Part shown: piece by piece, positions 1 through 7,749 of the stretch
Layout of the letters: each line of letters starts with the position of its first letter
How positions within the stretch are numbered: the stretch's first letter is position 1
NCBI RefSeq assembly: GCF_013346665.1
Contig: NZ_JABVBB010000017.1
Location: 1-64,000 of the forward strand
Reading direction: 5' to 3'
Source: Sulfitobacter maritimus
GTDB taxonomy: Bacteria > Pseudomonadota > Alphaproteobacteria > Rhodobacterales > Rhodobacteraceae
Length of the DNA stretch: 64,000 bases
Notes under the pieces: model-generated
Seen by the model: only the letters and a program-made list of their open reading frames with translations
Told to the model about the DNA's origin: nothing
Database searches by the model: none
Made by a program: the position numbers and the translations under genes

Positions 1-699
1 AGGCTTGAACAAGAAGCAAGACATGGTCTTGTCAGCCGGAGCCAGATGCCGGTCCGTTTCGCACTCAAAACCAGCGAGCGTGAAAGAGGCGTCAAGCGTC
101 AGAGTAGCCTTCGTACCGTCAACATATACCCAATGGGCAACATACATGCCCTTCACCGACTGGATGGAGGCCAGCGTCCAGCAGTCCTCAACCGAAGGAT
201 CATCAAGAAATACGCATTCACGAGGCTCACCCGTATACTCAGAAATGGTATGGCGCAGATCATCCGTGTGAAACCAGCCCTCCCCGTGAAAGCGGTTTGC
301 CACCAGAGCGATTGCCAACCAGTTGATCGGCTGAAGCTCGGCGAAGGCATCAATATCCTCCCGCGAGAAATCACCGTCATACTGAAATGTTGCCACTGCG
401 GCCTGCATCATGCCCGAGACATAACGAGGGTTGAGAGAACCCTTACGACACACCATCACAAACAGCGTCAGCCACTGCTCCTCGGTAAGCTTAGGCATAT
501 GCTGACCGACCGCCCACACGCAGGTATCCAGCAGCCCCAAAAGGCGGGTATCCCCCGTTTCAGGGGGGCTGTAGTACGGGAAATATTCATCATGATAGGC
601 GCCCTTGGCCGACAGACCCGTAAGATTCATGATCCTGTCATGGGCTGCGGTAGAAACCTTGCAATCAAAATTGCGCGACAACGTAAGAGTGGTGTCCAT
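1..699 (-). CDS. Unrecognised protein, 3' end cut by window edge
   Basis: An open frame of 233 codons runs from an ATG at 699 to the left edge without a stop, so the gene continues outside the window. The start is preceded at a good distance by CAGGAG, a clear ribosome binding site. The protein starts MDTTLTLSRNFD and is rich in aromatic residues, Asp and Glu, with no signal peptide or obvious membrane segment. The last residues visible are MSCFLFKP. I do not recognise the family and propose no function. The opposite-strand frame over the same bases is Arg/His-rich and lacks a ribosome binding site, so I treat it as a shadow. The position next to mobilisation genes fits a plasmid accessory gene. 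Confidence 0.7.
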   Translation of the reverse strand, partial: MDTTLTLSRNFDCKVSTAAHDRIMNLTGLSAKGAYHDEYFPYYSPPETGDTRLLGLLDTCVWAVGQHMPKLTEEQWLTLFVMVCRKGSLNPRYVSGMMQAAVATFQYDGDFSREDIDAFAELQPINWLAIALVANRFHGEGWFHTDDLRHTISEYTGEPRECVFLDDPSVEDCWTLASIQSVKGMYVAHWVYVDGTKATLTLDASFTLAGFECETDRHLAPADKTMSCFLFKP

Positions 700-1284
700 A
701 AGACGATCTCCTGGATATGCTGCCCTTTCTCAGAAGGGCATAATGAAAAGACAAAAGCCGCGCGATAAATGCTTGGCTCTCAAAGATCTCTTCTCGTTAT
801 GGCCGCATACCCGGAGAAGCGTTCGAAGCTCTTCAATGTCTGACGACACCGCTTCGGCGTATAAAGTTCACGATAACCTTGCCAGCCTGCACCTGTGTGC
901 TTGCGCGGTGTACAGCGCCGGGAAGAGGATGCGCCCCTCCTTGGTCATTAAGAGGTTATGCGCCAAAATACCGCCTACAAGGCTGGGGCAAGGAATTTGC
1001 TGAATTTTCTTCCGGGTGAATTTATGAAGTTGCTTAAAGTCTCATCAGCCGGCCCGCCAATGAATGCGCGTGATCCCCCATACTTTATGCAGCCATTCGC
1101 TGGAGAGCGCGCGCAAAGCCGAAGGGCGGCAAAGGCAAGGGCGCTCGCAAGGCGGGCAATACAACGAGGGTGTGATTTCTTGATATCACGTCCCCTCTGG
1201 AGTTAGGATACCCTGGATAAAACCATCGAACGATGCCCCGGATCAGCACGTACCCCGTTCCCTCAGGCCTCACATTGGATGATC
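700..1284. other. Intergenic region with one copy of the 13-bp repeat
   Basis: This stretch holds the ribosome binding site of the minus-strand gene ending at 699 and one copy of TTTCTTGATATCA at 1176-1188. Open frames here are short, Arg-rich and have no convincing ribosome binding site. I see no RNA gene. Confidence 0.5.
1174..1188 (+). repeat. Direct repeat copy 1, GATTTCTTGATATCA
   Basis: First of three copies of a 13-bp core, TTTCTTGATATCA, ending in the 8-bp palindrome TGATATCA. This copy and copy 2 share two further bases (GA) on the left. It lies downstream of the first receiver gene. The function is not known; an operator or part of a transfer/origin region is possible. Confidence 0.6.
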
Positions 1285-1656
1285 TTAGTTGCCGTTCAAC
1301 GCCTTTTTGATCTCATCGCCTAGCGTCAAAGGATCGAACGGCTTTTTGAGAACCGCTATGGCTCCTGCCGCCAGCAGCTCGGTCTCCTTGCCGTCATGCT
1401 GAGACGCCGTCAGAAAGATCGCAGGAACATCTGCCAATCCCGGCACCTCTCGCAAAGCCGCCAATGTTTGGGGCCCGGTCATGCCGGGCATCATGACATC
1501 CAGCAAGAAGACATCTGGAGCGCCCTGCTTTGCGGCCACAAGAGCCCTCTCGCCAGAGAGACAACTCACCACTTCGACCCCCCCGGAAATCTCGAGCGCC
1601 ATCCGGGCGATCTCCAGGATGTCGGCCTCATCATCGACATGTAGCAGTTTGATCAT
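1285..1656 (-). CDS. Single-domain response regulator (CheY-like receiver)
   Basis: The 123-residue protein is a bare receiver domain. It has the acidic pair D8-D9, the phospho-acceptor D53 in LLDVMMPGM, the conserved T83 and K105 in the KKP motif. No output domain follows. It would act as a phosphorylation switch or phosphate shuttle through protein contacts, not by binding DNA itself. It shares length and active-site spacing with the receiver at 1839-2210, and the two are probably a tandem duplication. They are separate genes with a gap of about 180 bp. No histidine kinase is visible in the window, so the partner must be elsewhere. The family call is firm; the pathway is unknown. Confidence 0.88.
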   Translation of the reverse strand: MIKLLHVDDEADILEIARMALEISGGVEVVSCLSGERALVAAKQGAPDVFLLDVMMPGMTGPQTLAALREVPGLADVPAIFLTASQHDGKETELLAAGAIAVLKKPFDPLTLGDEIKKALNGN

Positions 1657-1838
1657 GGAGCCATCCGGGGCGTTCGTTTCATCATTCCTGCCACCCTATG
1701 CTCGGCAACCTGAAGTAGAAAGTGCATATTTGCCACAGAACAACCGAATACCTAAGATCTCAAGGCACAAACAGCGGCCGAGAAGCACGGCGCGCCAAGG
1801 CGCCAAGCCACCCGTCTTCTATCCTCCCAAAACCCCAC

Positions 1839-2210
1839 CTATGCCCTCTTCAGGAACGCTTTGACCTGTGCCGCCAAGGTCATAGGGTCGAATGGTTTGT
1901 CGATTACCCCGTTCGCCCCCAAACCCTGCAACGCCAACTTGGAAGCCTCATCGACCTGAGCCGTCAAGAAGATGGCAGGCACCTGTTCCAGGCCTTTGAT
2001 CTTGCGCAGCCTATCCAGCACCTCGGTCCCGCGCATCTGGGGCATTCTATAGTCCAGCAGCACCACCTCCGGGAGGAGATCTCGCGCACGGTCGATCGCT
2101 TCGGCGCCTGAGGCGCAGGCGATAATATCGAACTCCCCACTCATCGTCAGGGCAAGCTCGGCAACTTCCAGAATGTCGGGCTCGTCATCCACCAACAGCA
2201 ACTTGATCAT
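1839..2210 (-). CDS. Single-domain response regulator (CheY-like receiver), second copy
   Basis: The 123-residue receiver domain carries D8-D9, phospho-acceptor D53 in LLDYRMPQM, T83 and K105 in DKP. Length and motif spacing equal those of the receiver at 1285-1656, pointing to a duplicated pair that has since diverged. GAAAG lies before the ATG as a weak ribosome binding site. It has no effector domain. It lies between the conjugation module and the first gene of the window; two copies of the TTTCTTGATATCA repeat lie in its upstream region, so those sites could belong to its promoter. The kinase partner is not in view. Confidence 0.87.
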   Translation of the reverse strand: MIKLLLVDDEPDILEVAELALTMSGEFDIIACASGAEAIDRARDLLPEVVLLDYRMPQMRGTEVLDRLRKIKGLEQVPAIFLTAQVDEASKLALQGLGANGVIDKPFDPMTLAAQVKAFLKRA

Positions 2211-2444
2211 AATGTTCTTTCAAAAATATCCAGGGCCTACTGCCGCTACATAAGGCACGAACCAATGGCCTCCAGCACCAAAGCGGATCAGTAGAATCTC
2301 ACGATGTACCAAACAGTTCTCGCGCAAAGCCCCAACGATGGAAGCCCCCGGGCATCGAACGCCCTCCGGGCGGTCGGCGCGCGCCAAGACAGGTTTGCGC
2401 AGGGGGCCGTCATCACCGTAATCGGGCCCGGACTTGGATCATAT

Positions 2445-2459
2445 GATTTCTTGATATCA
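2445..2459 (+). repeat. Direct repeat copy 2, GATTTCTTGATATCA
   Basis: Identical over 15 bp to copy 1 at 1174-1188. Here the palindromic core extends to ten bases, TTGATATCAA (2451-2460). It lies about 240 bp upstream of the second receiver gene (minus strand) and about 560 bp upstream of the mobilisation operon (plus strand). Confidence 0.6.
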
Positions 2460-2576
2460 ATTCGGCCAGCAGGGCGATACCAATCCCTCACGCGCGATCA
2501 GAGGAGACCCTCCCCTGCCCCCGTATCTCAAGCCCACCAAAACACCCTTGGGACATCACAAGAAAGTCGTGGACGG

Positions 2577-2589
2577 TTTCTTGATATCA
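2577..2589 (+). repeat. Direct repeat copy 3, TTTCTTGATATCA
   Basis: Identical over 13 bp to copies 1 and 2, in the same orientation, and starting exactly 130 bp after the core of copy 2. No further copy was noticed elsewhere in the window. Confidence 0.6.
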
Positions 2590-3019
2590 CCGCCACCTTC
2601 TGGCGCAACTCATGTGCCAGAAGGCCCGTCTCGGTTTCCAAACCATCTCCAGCCCCGCCGGGCAGCCGCCAAAATCCAGCGCGCCCCCTCACGCTGCCTC
2701 GGACATCAGGACGCGCAGAATACGCGTAAATCTTTATGCGATCTTTCGCGAGGCAGGTCCCGCCCCCCTTCCCCGGACAGAGTTTCTGGATTGCTGCAAG
2801 TTGGGCCCTCAGGCCCCTGCAAAGCCCCGCAGACCCTTGTGTCATTGGCCGCATCCCCCACTCTCTATTTGCTTCGAGAAGGCCCCAAGCCCGCGGCCCT
2901 TCGTCCAGAAGGGTTTCCAAGGCCCCCCCTTCCCCCTGATTATTCTAAAGGTGAGAGGCGCGGGCCTCGGCAGAAGAGCGAGGCCCCCGGGACGGGCCCG
3001 CGACAGGAGGACAGGATCA

Positions 3020-3379
3020 ATGGGCCACAGGACCACGAGAGATGACAAGACCGCGCCTCGGCGCATCCACGCCACCCCTGATGAATGGGCCCGTATGCGC
3101 GCGGCAGCAGACCGTGCCGGCAAATCGATCTCAGCCTTTGCGGTCGATACCTGCCTGCGCCGCGCGGCGTCCCGACCCCGTCCGGAGACCGTAGAGGCCA
3201 TTCGCCTCTTGACCGCATCACATGCCGCCCTCATGCAACTGGCCGATCTGCAGGCCAGCAGCCCCCCTGCCCTCTGCGCTTTTGGCGCATTGGCACAGCT
3301 GGCAAGGATCGAAGATCAGCTGTGTCAAGTCACGGCACTCATCGACAAAGATGCTCCCTCCGGGGCGCCCGTCGGATGA
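3020..3379 (+). CDS. MobC-like ribbon-helix-helix mobilisation accessory protein
   Basis: The 119-residue protein starts at an ATG with GACAGGAGG just upstream. An open extension further upstream is low-complexity and was not used. It has the pattern of plasmid mobilisation accessory proteins: a basic N-terminus with RRIHATPDEW, then a short helix-turn-helix-like part (AGKSISAFAVDTCL), then a helical tail. Such proteins bind at oriT and help the relaxase assemble. The stop codon overlaps the next start in an ATGA arrangement (3376-3379), so it is translationally coupled to the relaxase. The role is inferred from the fold pattern and the neighbour. Confidence 0.65.
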   Translation: MGHRTTRDDKTAPRRIHATPDEWARMRAAADRAGKSISAFAVDTCLRRAASRPRPETVEAIRLLTASHAALMQLADLQASSPPALCAFGALAQLARIEDQLCQVTALIDKDAPSGAPVG

Positions 3380-5115
3380 TCCTGCTTTGGTCCAAACATC
3401 AGACCGGTCCTGCCACGCAGGTGATCCGCTATCTGCTGGAGACGGAGGTCACAAAGACCGCACAACGGCAGACCTGCGTGACACGACGGCACCCTGCCCC
3501 CGAAGTGCTACTCGGAGATCCCGCCCTCGTGGGGTTGATGATCGACAGCCTGCCCTTTCGATGTCGGTACCGCTGCGCCACCCTCAGCTGGGCCGAAGAT
3601 GAGCTCGACGTGGCGCGTTTCAACAACCGCGAGCCCACTCTGCGTCAGGCCATCGACGGCACGGTTCGGCTGTTTCTGGAACTCGCCTGCGCCGGCATTC
3701 CCGAAGATGCCCGCCCACCGATCTTGGTCGGAACCCATACTCATCTCGGCAGGCTCGAGGTCAACATTCTGATGCCCCGCGCGGTGGGATTTCCCGGCGC
3801 GCCATTGCGCAGTTGGAACCCTCGTCCCCCCATGATCTCAAGTCGTGCGGATTGGGACGCCTATACCGATCTCATCAATGATCATTATGGTTGGTTTGAC
3901 CCGCGCGATCCAAAGAGACGGCGTGCCATCACCCCACCCTCCTGGATGGCCAAAGAGGTCGCAGAAATGATGCGCCGCGCAGCCAAAGGGGCGAAGCTCG
4001 GCGTCGATCCCATGGACCCCAGGTTCCGCGCATGGGCTCTCGCGCGCCGAGCCCTGCAACAGGACACGACGGACCGCGACGCACTCCGGCAAAAGGTCCA
4101 CCAAGGTCTCGCCCCCTACCGCTGGGGGGTCACCAGCGAAAGCACCACGAGCATTACCTGTGGACCCCTGCAAGAGCCAGGCCCACGCATCACGCTCAAG
4201 GGCGCCGCTCTCGGCGACGGCGCGGAAGATGCCATCGATCCTTACGACGCCCAGCTTGCCCGCTGGATCGCGATCAAGCGCGCGCCTCAGCGCCTGCAGA
4301 ACGCGTTGGAACGTCGGGCAAAAAACAACTTAGGGTTGATTTATCCCATGTCTGGCTTGCCGCCCGCTAAGCCCCAAGAAACCCTCGCACGCCCCCACCC
4401 CATGGGCGGCCTCAAGACCCAGTTGATCTCTCTTCTGGCAGGTCTTGGTCAGAAGCTAACCGCCGCGCTCAACGCGGCCCTCTTGCACCGCGCCTTCCGC
4501 CGCCTCGACCTCACGGGGTTCTACCGAACGGCCCAAATTCTGGAGACCATCTATGACACAAACCACCGAAGCTCGGCTGATCCAACTGATCGATCTGCTG
4601 GAAGCGCTTCTGGCGCGCGAGGCCGCGCCCCCGATAACGGACAGGCTCGACCAGTTCGTGGAGCAGCTTACGAGGATCGACAAGAACCTGAACACCGCGG
4701 CCCTGGCCATGCGCGATATCGCGCAGCGCAGCCCTACGCACCCCACGTTGCAGGATCTGCAGCGCTTGCACATCCAAACACTCGAAGGTCTCGTCGAAAT
4801 GATCGAGGAACAGTCCCAAATGCAGGCGCAGCTCCAAAATCTCGCAGACCTTCTCGGGATGCCGCCAGATGGTCACGTGCAGACTGGCTAATCCATCTCC
4901 GAACACTCTTGAGAAAAGTTACCGATTCTCCCTGTACCGTCACGCTCCAAAGAACCGGCGCAGGCGAAGCAATTGTCATCCGGCAAGAAGATAAAACCGC
5001 GGTACTACGGATCACCACAGAACCACCAGATGAAGCGTGGGATGGCAATGCAAGGAAGGTCATAACGAAAGGACTAAAACCCGAGGGACAAAGCCCCACG
5101 CCGGGGCCAGACTGA
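3376..5115 (+). CDS. Putative MOBP-like relaxase
   Basis: The frame starts at the ATG that overlaps the stop of the MobC-like gene and runs 579 codons. The N-terminal 140 residues carry a relaxase-like layout: an early Tyr (VIRYLLE, about residue 19) as candidate nicking residue and the metal-binding-type motif THTHLGRLEVN with H121, H123, E128 and N130. That resembles motif III of MOBP relaxases. It would nick oriT and pilot the strand during mobilisation. From about residue 393 to 505 the sequence becomes Arg/Pro/Gly-rich, exactly where a second protein-like frame (4553-4891) runs inside it. After that it looks protein-like again. Either the two genes truly overlap or the functional relaxase is shorter through a frameshift. 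No type IV secretion genes are present here. Confidence 0.6.
   Translation: MILLWSKHQTGPATQVIRYLLETEVTKTAQRQTCVTRRHPAPEVLLGDPALVGLMIDSLPFRCRYRCATLSWAEDELDVARFNNREPTLRQAIDGTVRLFLELACAGIPEDARPPILVGTHTHLGRLEVNILMPRAVGFPGAPLRSWNPRPPMISSRADWDAYTDLINDHYGWFDPRDPKRRRAITPPSWMAKEVAEMMRRAAKGAKLGVDPMDPRFRAWALARRALQQDTTDRDALRQKVHQGLAPYRWGVTSESTTSITCGPLQEPGPRITLKGAALGDGAEDAIDPYDAQLARWIAIKRAPQRLQNALERRAKNNLGLIYPMSGLPPAKPQETLARPHPMGGLKTQLISLLAGLGQKLTAALNAALLHRAFRRLDLTGFYRTAQILETIYDTNHRSSADPTDRSAGSASGARGRAPDNGQARPVRGAAYEDRQEPEHRGPGHARYRAAQPYAPHVAGSAALAHPNTRRSRRNDRGTVPNAGAAPKSRRPSRDAARWSRADWLIHLRTLLRKVTDSPCTVTLQRTGAGEAIVIRQEDKTAVLRITTEPPDEAWDGNARKVITKGLKPEGQSPTPGPD
4553..4891 (+). CDS. Small helical protein nested within the relaxase frame
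   Basis: This 112-residue frame lies wholly inside the 3' third of the relaxase, in the +1 frame. The ATG is preceded by CTGGAGACC at a suitable distance. The product (MTQTTEARLIQLIDLLEAL...) is rich in Leu, Gln and Glu with heptad-like spacing, so it is predicted helical or coiled coil. It has no Arg/Pro shadow composition, while the relaxase frame over the same bases does. A gene nested in the relaxase is known from RSF1010, where mobB lies within mobA. A similar accessory role is an inference from position only. Confidence 0.5.
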   Translation: MTQTTEARLIQLIDLLEALLAREAAPPITDRLDQFVEQLTRIDKNLNTAALAMRDIAQRSPTHPTLQDLQRLHIQTLEGLVEMIEEQSQMQAQLQNLADLLGMPPDGHVQTG

Positions 5116-5546
5116 CGCCTCAACGGGTCGGGTCACGGTAGAAGTTCGCCGCGAAACGCCGTAATGAGGCTTGAATGAATGTGTCCTCCGACGAGTTCCC
5201 TCCGAGCCGGAGTTTAATCTATAAAACGAATCACATATCATAGATCGTAGTGCATACTGCGGACATAAGGACGAGACGCAACCTAACGTAGGTCGCCGTT
5301 CTAGGTATTGGCCTGAATATGCCCCGCTTACTTGTTTTCACAAATAGATTTCAACCCGAGTGCCACATACTCAGGTTCTTTTCGCGATCCGGGAATGTCG
5401 TAGTGCGTACTGGCTACGCCGTTTCGACATGGCATGTTCGTATCGGTAGGCTCGGTTAGTTCCGCCCCATAACCAAGGTTCTATTGACTTTAGCGTATAT
5501 CTAATTCATACAAACCACTATCTAACTGTTTTAAGAGTGAAAAAAA

Positions 5547-5566
5547 ATTATCACCGCGGTGATAAT
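5547..5566. promoter_or_regulatory. parS-type centromere palindrome, copy 1
   Basis: Perfect 20-bp palindrome ATTATCACCGCGGTGATAAT, identical to the copy at 7701-7720 between repB and repC. In repABC plasmids, including those of Rhodobacterales, such palindromes are the sites bound by the ParB-family protein RepB and set compatibility. This copy lies about 770 bp downstream of repC. Confidence 0.8.
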
Positions 5567-5997
5567 GACAGTTCGAAGCTCGTCCAATCACAGATTGGAA
5601 CTTACCTTCCTTTTCGAGGGAACCGATAAGAAGGCGAGTTAACAACTTAAAACGCTGATCTAAGTTTTCTGTGCTATCACTAATGCGCTACAGACAACAC
5701 ATGGCCGAGTATTTCGCCTTGCTGAAATCACCAACTGGCGGCTCAAGCCAGCGGAGACGAACCAATGGGTCATTGTGTCCTGCGTTCCACCGCAGTCGGT
5801 GTTGATTTGCGGTTCGGTGAAGTCGATATCGTCACTATCTATCCCGCGGTTTTACGCAAGCAGAGACATCAAGTCCTGAGATCACATACATTCTTCTCGG
5901 TAATCTTGGCCATCGTAGTGAAGTCTTCCCTAATAAGAATTAAGAACTTCAAACTAGTCGCTACATTCCTTAATATAGGTGTCTCAATAGTCCGGTG

Positions 5998-6055
5998 AAG
6001 CCATGCGGGAAAGCCCGCAAGCCCGCCAGGGGTAAGGCGGCTTCCCGCATGGCTT
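5998..6055. repeat. Large inverted repeat with 14-bp perfect arms
   Basis: Arms AAGCCATGCGGGAA (5998-6011) and TTCCCGCATGGCTT (6042-6055) are exact complements. An inner GCC/GGC stem could extend pairing. No T-tract follows on either strand, so a simple intrinsic terminator is unlikely. A cruciform, origin-associated structure or transcript-stabilising hairpin downstream of repC is possible. Confidence 0.55.
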
Positions 6056-6338
6056 TGCGGAACGACATGATACTTCGTTCTGCTAAACTGGTTGGGGCCC
6101 ATATCGATCTTACCTAAATTTAGGATGTACGCGTAAGTAATGACCTGTAGGCCCATTTGGCTCCACGCTACGGCGTTCTATGGCGAAGTTAACTAGGCCA
6201 TCCGCGTCGGTTCTTCATCACCATGGTTCGTATTCGCACGAACCTATGTTCCGCGGTCTCCTCTTTGTGTGTGACCTGTAATATCCCACGGAACATAAGT
6301 AGGGCAGGGAGCGAGACTGACTCTAACCTCCGAATTTG

Positions 6339-7520
6339 CTAATGCGCTAAAGCACCTACCCGTATGCGGCCCGCGGCAACGGATTCTCCCTTCTGATAGC
6401 AGCAGATCATCGTCGTGAGATAGCCATTTGGGTATTTCAGCTTGTCTACGCGCTCAGCCAGATAATCTAGCACAAGAATCAGATTTGCCCACCCGAAGGC
6501 GGACAGAGCTTTGACCACAACTTGCTGTCCAAGTCCAAGATAGGAAGAAAATTCGAATAATATCGTTGCGAGCTCATTCGCTCGTCTAGGAGGGTCTGGG
6601 TAAAAGCACTGTAGCGTATTCGTCTGACGCCAAAAAGCCGAGACTTTAGACCCATCAATTGCTAGGGCTTCCTCTTTGTATTTTTCTTTTAGTTCTGACT
6701 CTACGTGCCGGACAGTTTGACAGGCATCGACCCCGGATTTGGTAGGTTCCGACTGGCTTCCGAGATGGCCGATTTCTGTCGTATCCTGTTCAGTCGAAAC
6801 CGCGGAGTTCGGTTCAACTGCAAGGAAAGTTGAAGTTTCGTTGGCGCTAGGGCAGGGGCTCTCTTCGAGGGCACAGACTTCGGTCTCGAGAACCTCGAGT
6901 TCTTCAAAGGAGAGGCTTTTGCGGCGCAGGGTATTGCGCAGCCTATCCTTCAGCTGCGTAATATGGACCGGCAGTTCTACGCCAATCCCATAGAGTTTCC
7001 GAATTACGCATTGAAAGCGGGCCGAGACTAGGTTGCGCTTTTGGCGCAGAGCACGTTTCTCCGTTTCGATTTTTGTCCGTAATTGGCTAAGTTCTTGGAG
7101 TTGCGCCATCAAAGGGTTCAAGTCGATGCCATAGCCCCCGATGATCTTGTCAGCTGCATTGCGTTCGGGAAAGCGTCTGCCGTTTGCGCTGAGTTTACGA
7201 TGGATCAGTCCGAGCTCTTCTAGCCGAACCTCTCCGCGGTTAAAACGGCGCTCGTCCATTGCGCATGCCCGTTTTAAGATCTCGCTAACCTTCATGAAGG
7301 AAAGGTTAAGCTGCCCGGGGTACAACGGGCCTGCAGGGAGAACCGATAGATGGGCGCGCAGGACCATGATATCACGATCCTTCAATCCAAGCACCTTCCT
7401 CAGGTCTTGGACTAAGTTGAGGACCTCCCAGCGGTCCCATGCCTGAGGTGAGATCGGTTCGTTAAGGCAAACGTTATCCGTTTGCCCACACGAATATACT
7501 GTGGACATTCCTGTAGTCAT
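6339..7520 (-). CDS. repC: RepC replication initiator of repABC plasmid
   Basis: The 393-residue protein follows repB on the minus strand after a 229-bp gap that contains an antisense RNA, the classic repABC layout. It starts MTTGMSTVYSCGQ and shows the RepC signature region (ISPQAWDRWEVLNLVQDLRKVLGLKDRD; given here in part), a winged-helix-like N-terminal half, a Lys/Arg-rich middle, an acidic linker near residues 215-265, and a conserved C-terminal helical part. RepC initiates replication at an origin that in this family lies within repC itself. Its level is normally set by the counter-transcribed RNA and by RepA/RepB autorepression. The exact start is uncertain: neither M1 nor M5 has a good ribosome binding site, consistent with control by RNA structure. 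Confidence 0.92.
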   Translation of the reverse strand: MTTGMSTVYSCGQTDNVCLNEPISPQAWDRWEVLNLVQDLRKVLGLKDRDIMVLRAHLSVLPAGPLYPGQLNLSFMKVSEILKRACAMDERRFNRGEVRLEELGLIHRKLSANGRRFPERNAADKIIGGYGIDLNPLMAQLQELSQLRTKIETEKRALRQKRNLVSARFQCVIRKLYGIGVELPVHITQLKDRLRNTLRRKSLSFEELEVLETEVCALEESPCPSANETSTFLAVEPNSAVSTEQDTTEIGHLGSQSEPTKSGVDACQTVRHVESELKEKYKEEALAIDGSKVSAFWRQTNTLQCFYPDPPRRANELATILFEFSSYLGLGQQVVVKALSAFGWANLILVLDYLAERVDKLKYPNGYLTTMICCYQKGESVAAGRIRVGALAH

Positions 7521-7564
7521 TAAATTTCAGACGGCAATATTTGACCATTCACCGAAATGCGGTG

Positions 7565-7593
7565 TTGAAAGAGATTCGGAGATAAGCTATGAA
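7565..7593 (+). promoter_or_regulatory. Promoter of the repABC counter-transcribed RNA
   Basis: TTGAAA (7565-7570) and TATGAA (7588-7593) are separated by exactly 17 bp, a near-consensus sigma-70-type promoter pointing opposite to the repABC operon. Transcription would start near 7600, and the terminator lies about 50 bp on. Confidence 0.7.
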
Positions 7594-7599
7594 GGCTTT

Positions 7600-7652
7600 G
7601 CTACAAGACCTTAATGGCCTCTCCGGAATTCGCGTTTCGGGGGGCCTTTTTT
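7600..7652 (+). ncRNA. Counter-transcribed RNA (ctRNA) between repB and repC
   Basis: A short RNA of roughly 50 nt is predicted on the plus strand, antisense to the repB-repC leader. It has a good promoter upstream and ends in a strong GC-rich hairpin with six T. Antisense RNAs in this position are established negative regulators of repC expression and act as incompatibility factors in repABC plasmids. The start is inferred from the promoter and has no direct evidence. Confidence 0.75.
7616..7652 (+). terminator. Intrinsic terminator of the ctRNA
   Basis: The hairpin runs from GGCC at 7616 to GGCC ending at 7646, with mixed GC and GU pairs around a short loop, followed by TTTTTT (7647-7652). 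On the operon strand the same bases could form a leader hairpin ahead of repC. Confidence 0.75.
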
Positions 7653-7700
7653 ATGCCACGTGTCTGCTCCTCATTTTGTATACCAGTTGGTCGAGCGCGA

Positions 7701-7720
7701 ATTATCACCGCGGTGATAAT
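7701..7720. promoter_or_regulatory. parS-type centromere palindrome, copy 2
   Basis: Perfect 20-bp palindrome identical to the copy at 5547-5566, lying 29 bp downstream of the repB stop. The position in the repB-repC gap matches known repABC partition sites. Binding of RepB here could also affect repC transcription. Confidence 0.82.
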
Positions 7721-7749
7721 ATTTTTAATCTTTTATATCAGATACTTAT

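Larger units (their letters stand above)
2211..3019. other. Region between receiver and mobilisation genes; candidate oriT zone
   Basis: This GC-rich 0.8-kb stretch lies directly upstream of the mobilisation operon. Origins of transfer are often found in that position in mobilisable plasmids. It contains two copies of TTTCTTGATATCA, 130 bp apart. Open frames on both strands are Pro/Arg-rich and lack ribosome binding sites, so I call no gene. I cannot point to a nic site. Confidence 0.35.
5116..6338. other. 1.2-kb gene-free region downstream of repC with palindromes
   Basis: No convincing gene lies here; the short frames at 5765-5998 (plus) and 5869-6156 (minus) have no ribosome binding site or family resemblance. 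The DNA is visibly richer in A and T than the mobilisation genes. It holds a partition-site palindrome (5547-5566), a 14-bp-arm inverted repeat (5998-6055), a hairpin GGTTCGT/ACGAACC (6225-6244) and longer arms TATGTTCCG (6245-6253) / CGGAACATA (6289-6297). Terminator, cruciform or origin-associated roles are possible. Confidence 0.5.

Noticed and set aside
46..768. 240-codon plus-strand frame at the left edge
   Set aside because: Arg/His-rich, no ribosome binding site, and lies opposite the better supported minus-strand gene 1-699.
2451..2460. TTGATATCAA as an FNR/Anr box
   Set aside because: FNR boxes need a four-base spacer between TTGAT and ATCAA; here the half-sites are fused.
2612..3019. 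Longer start for the MobC-like gene
   Set aside because: The extension is Pro/Arg-rich and the ATG at 3020 has a strong ribosome binding site.
5765..6156. Two short frames on opposite strands in the repC downstream region
   Set aside because: No ribosome binding site or protein-like motif; they overlap each other and a palindrome.
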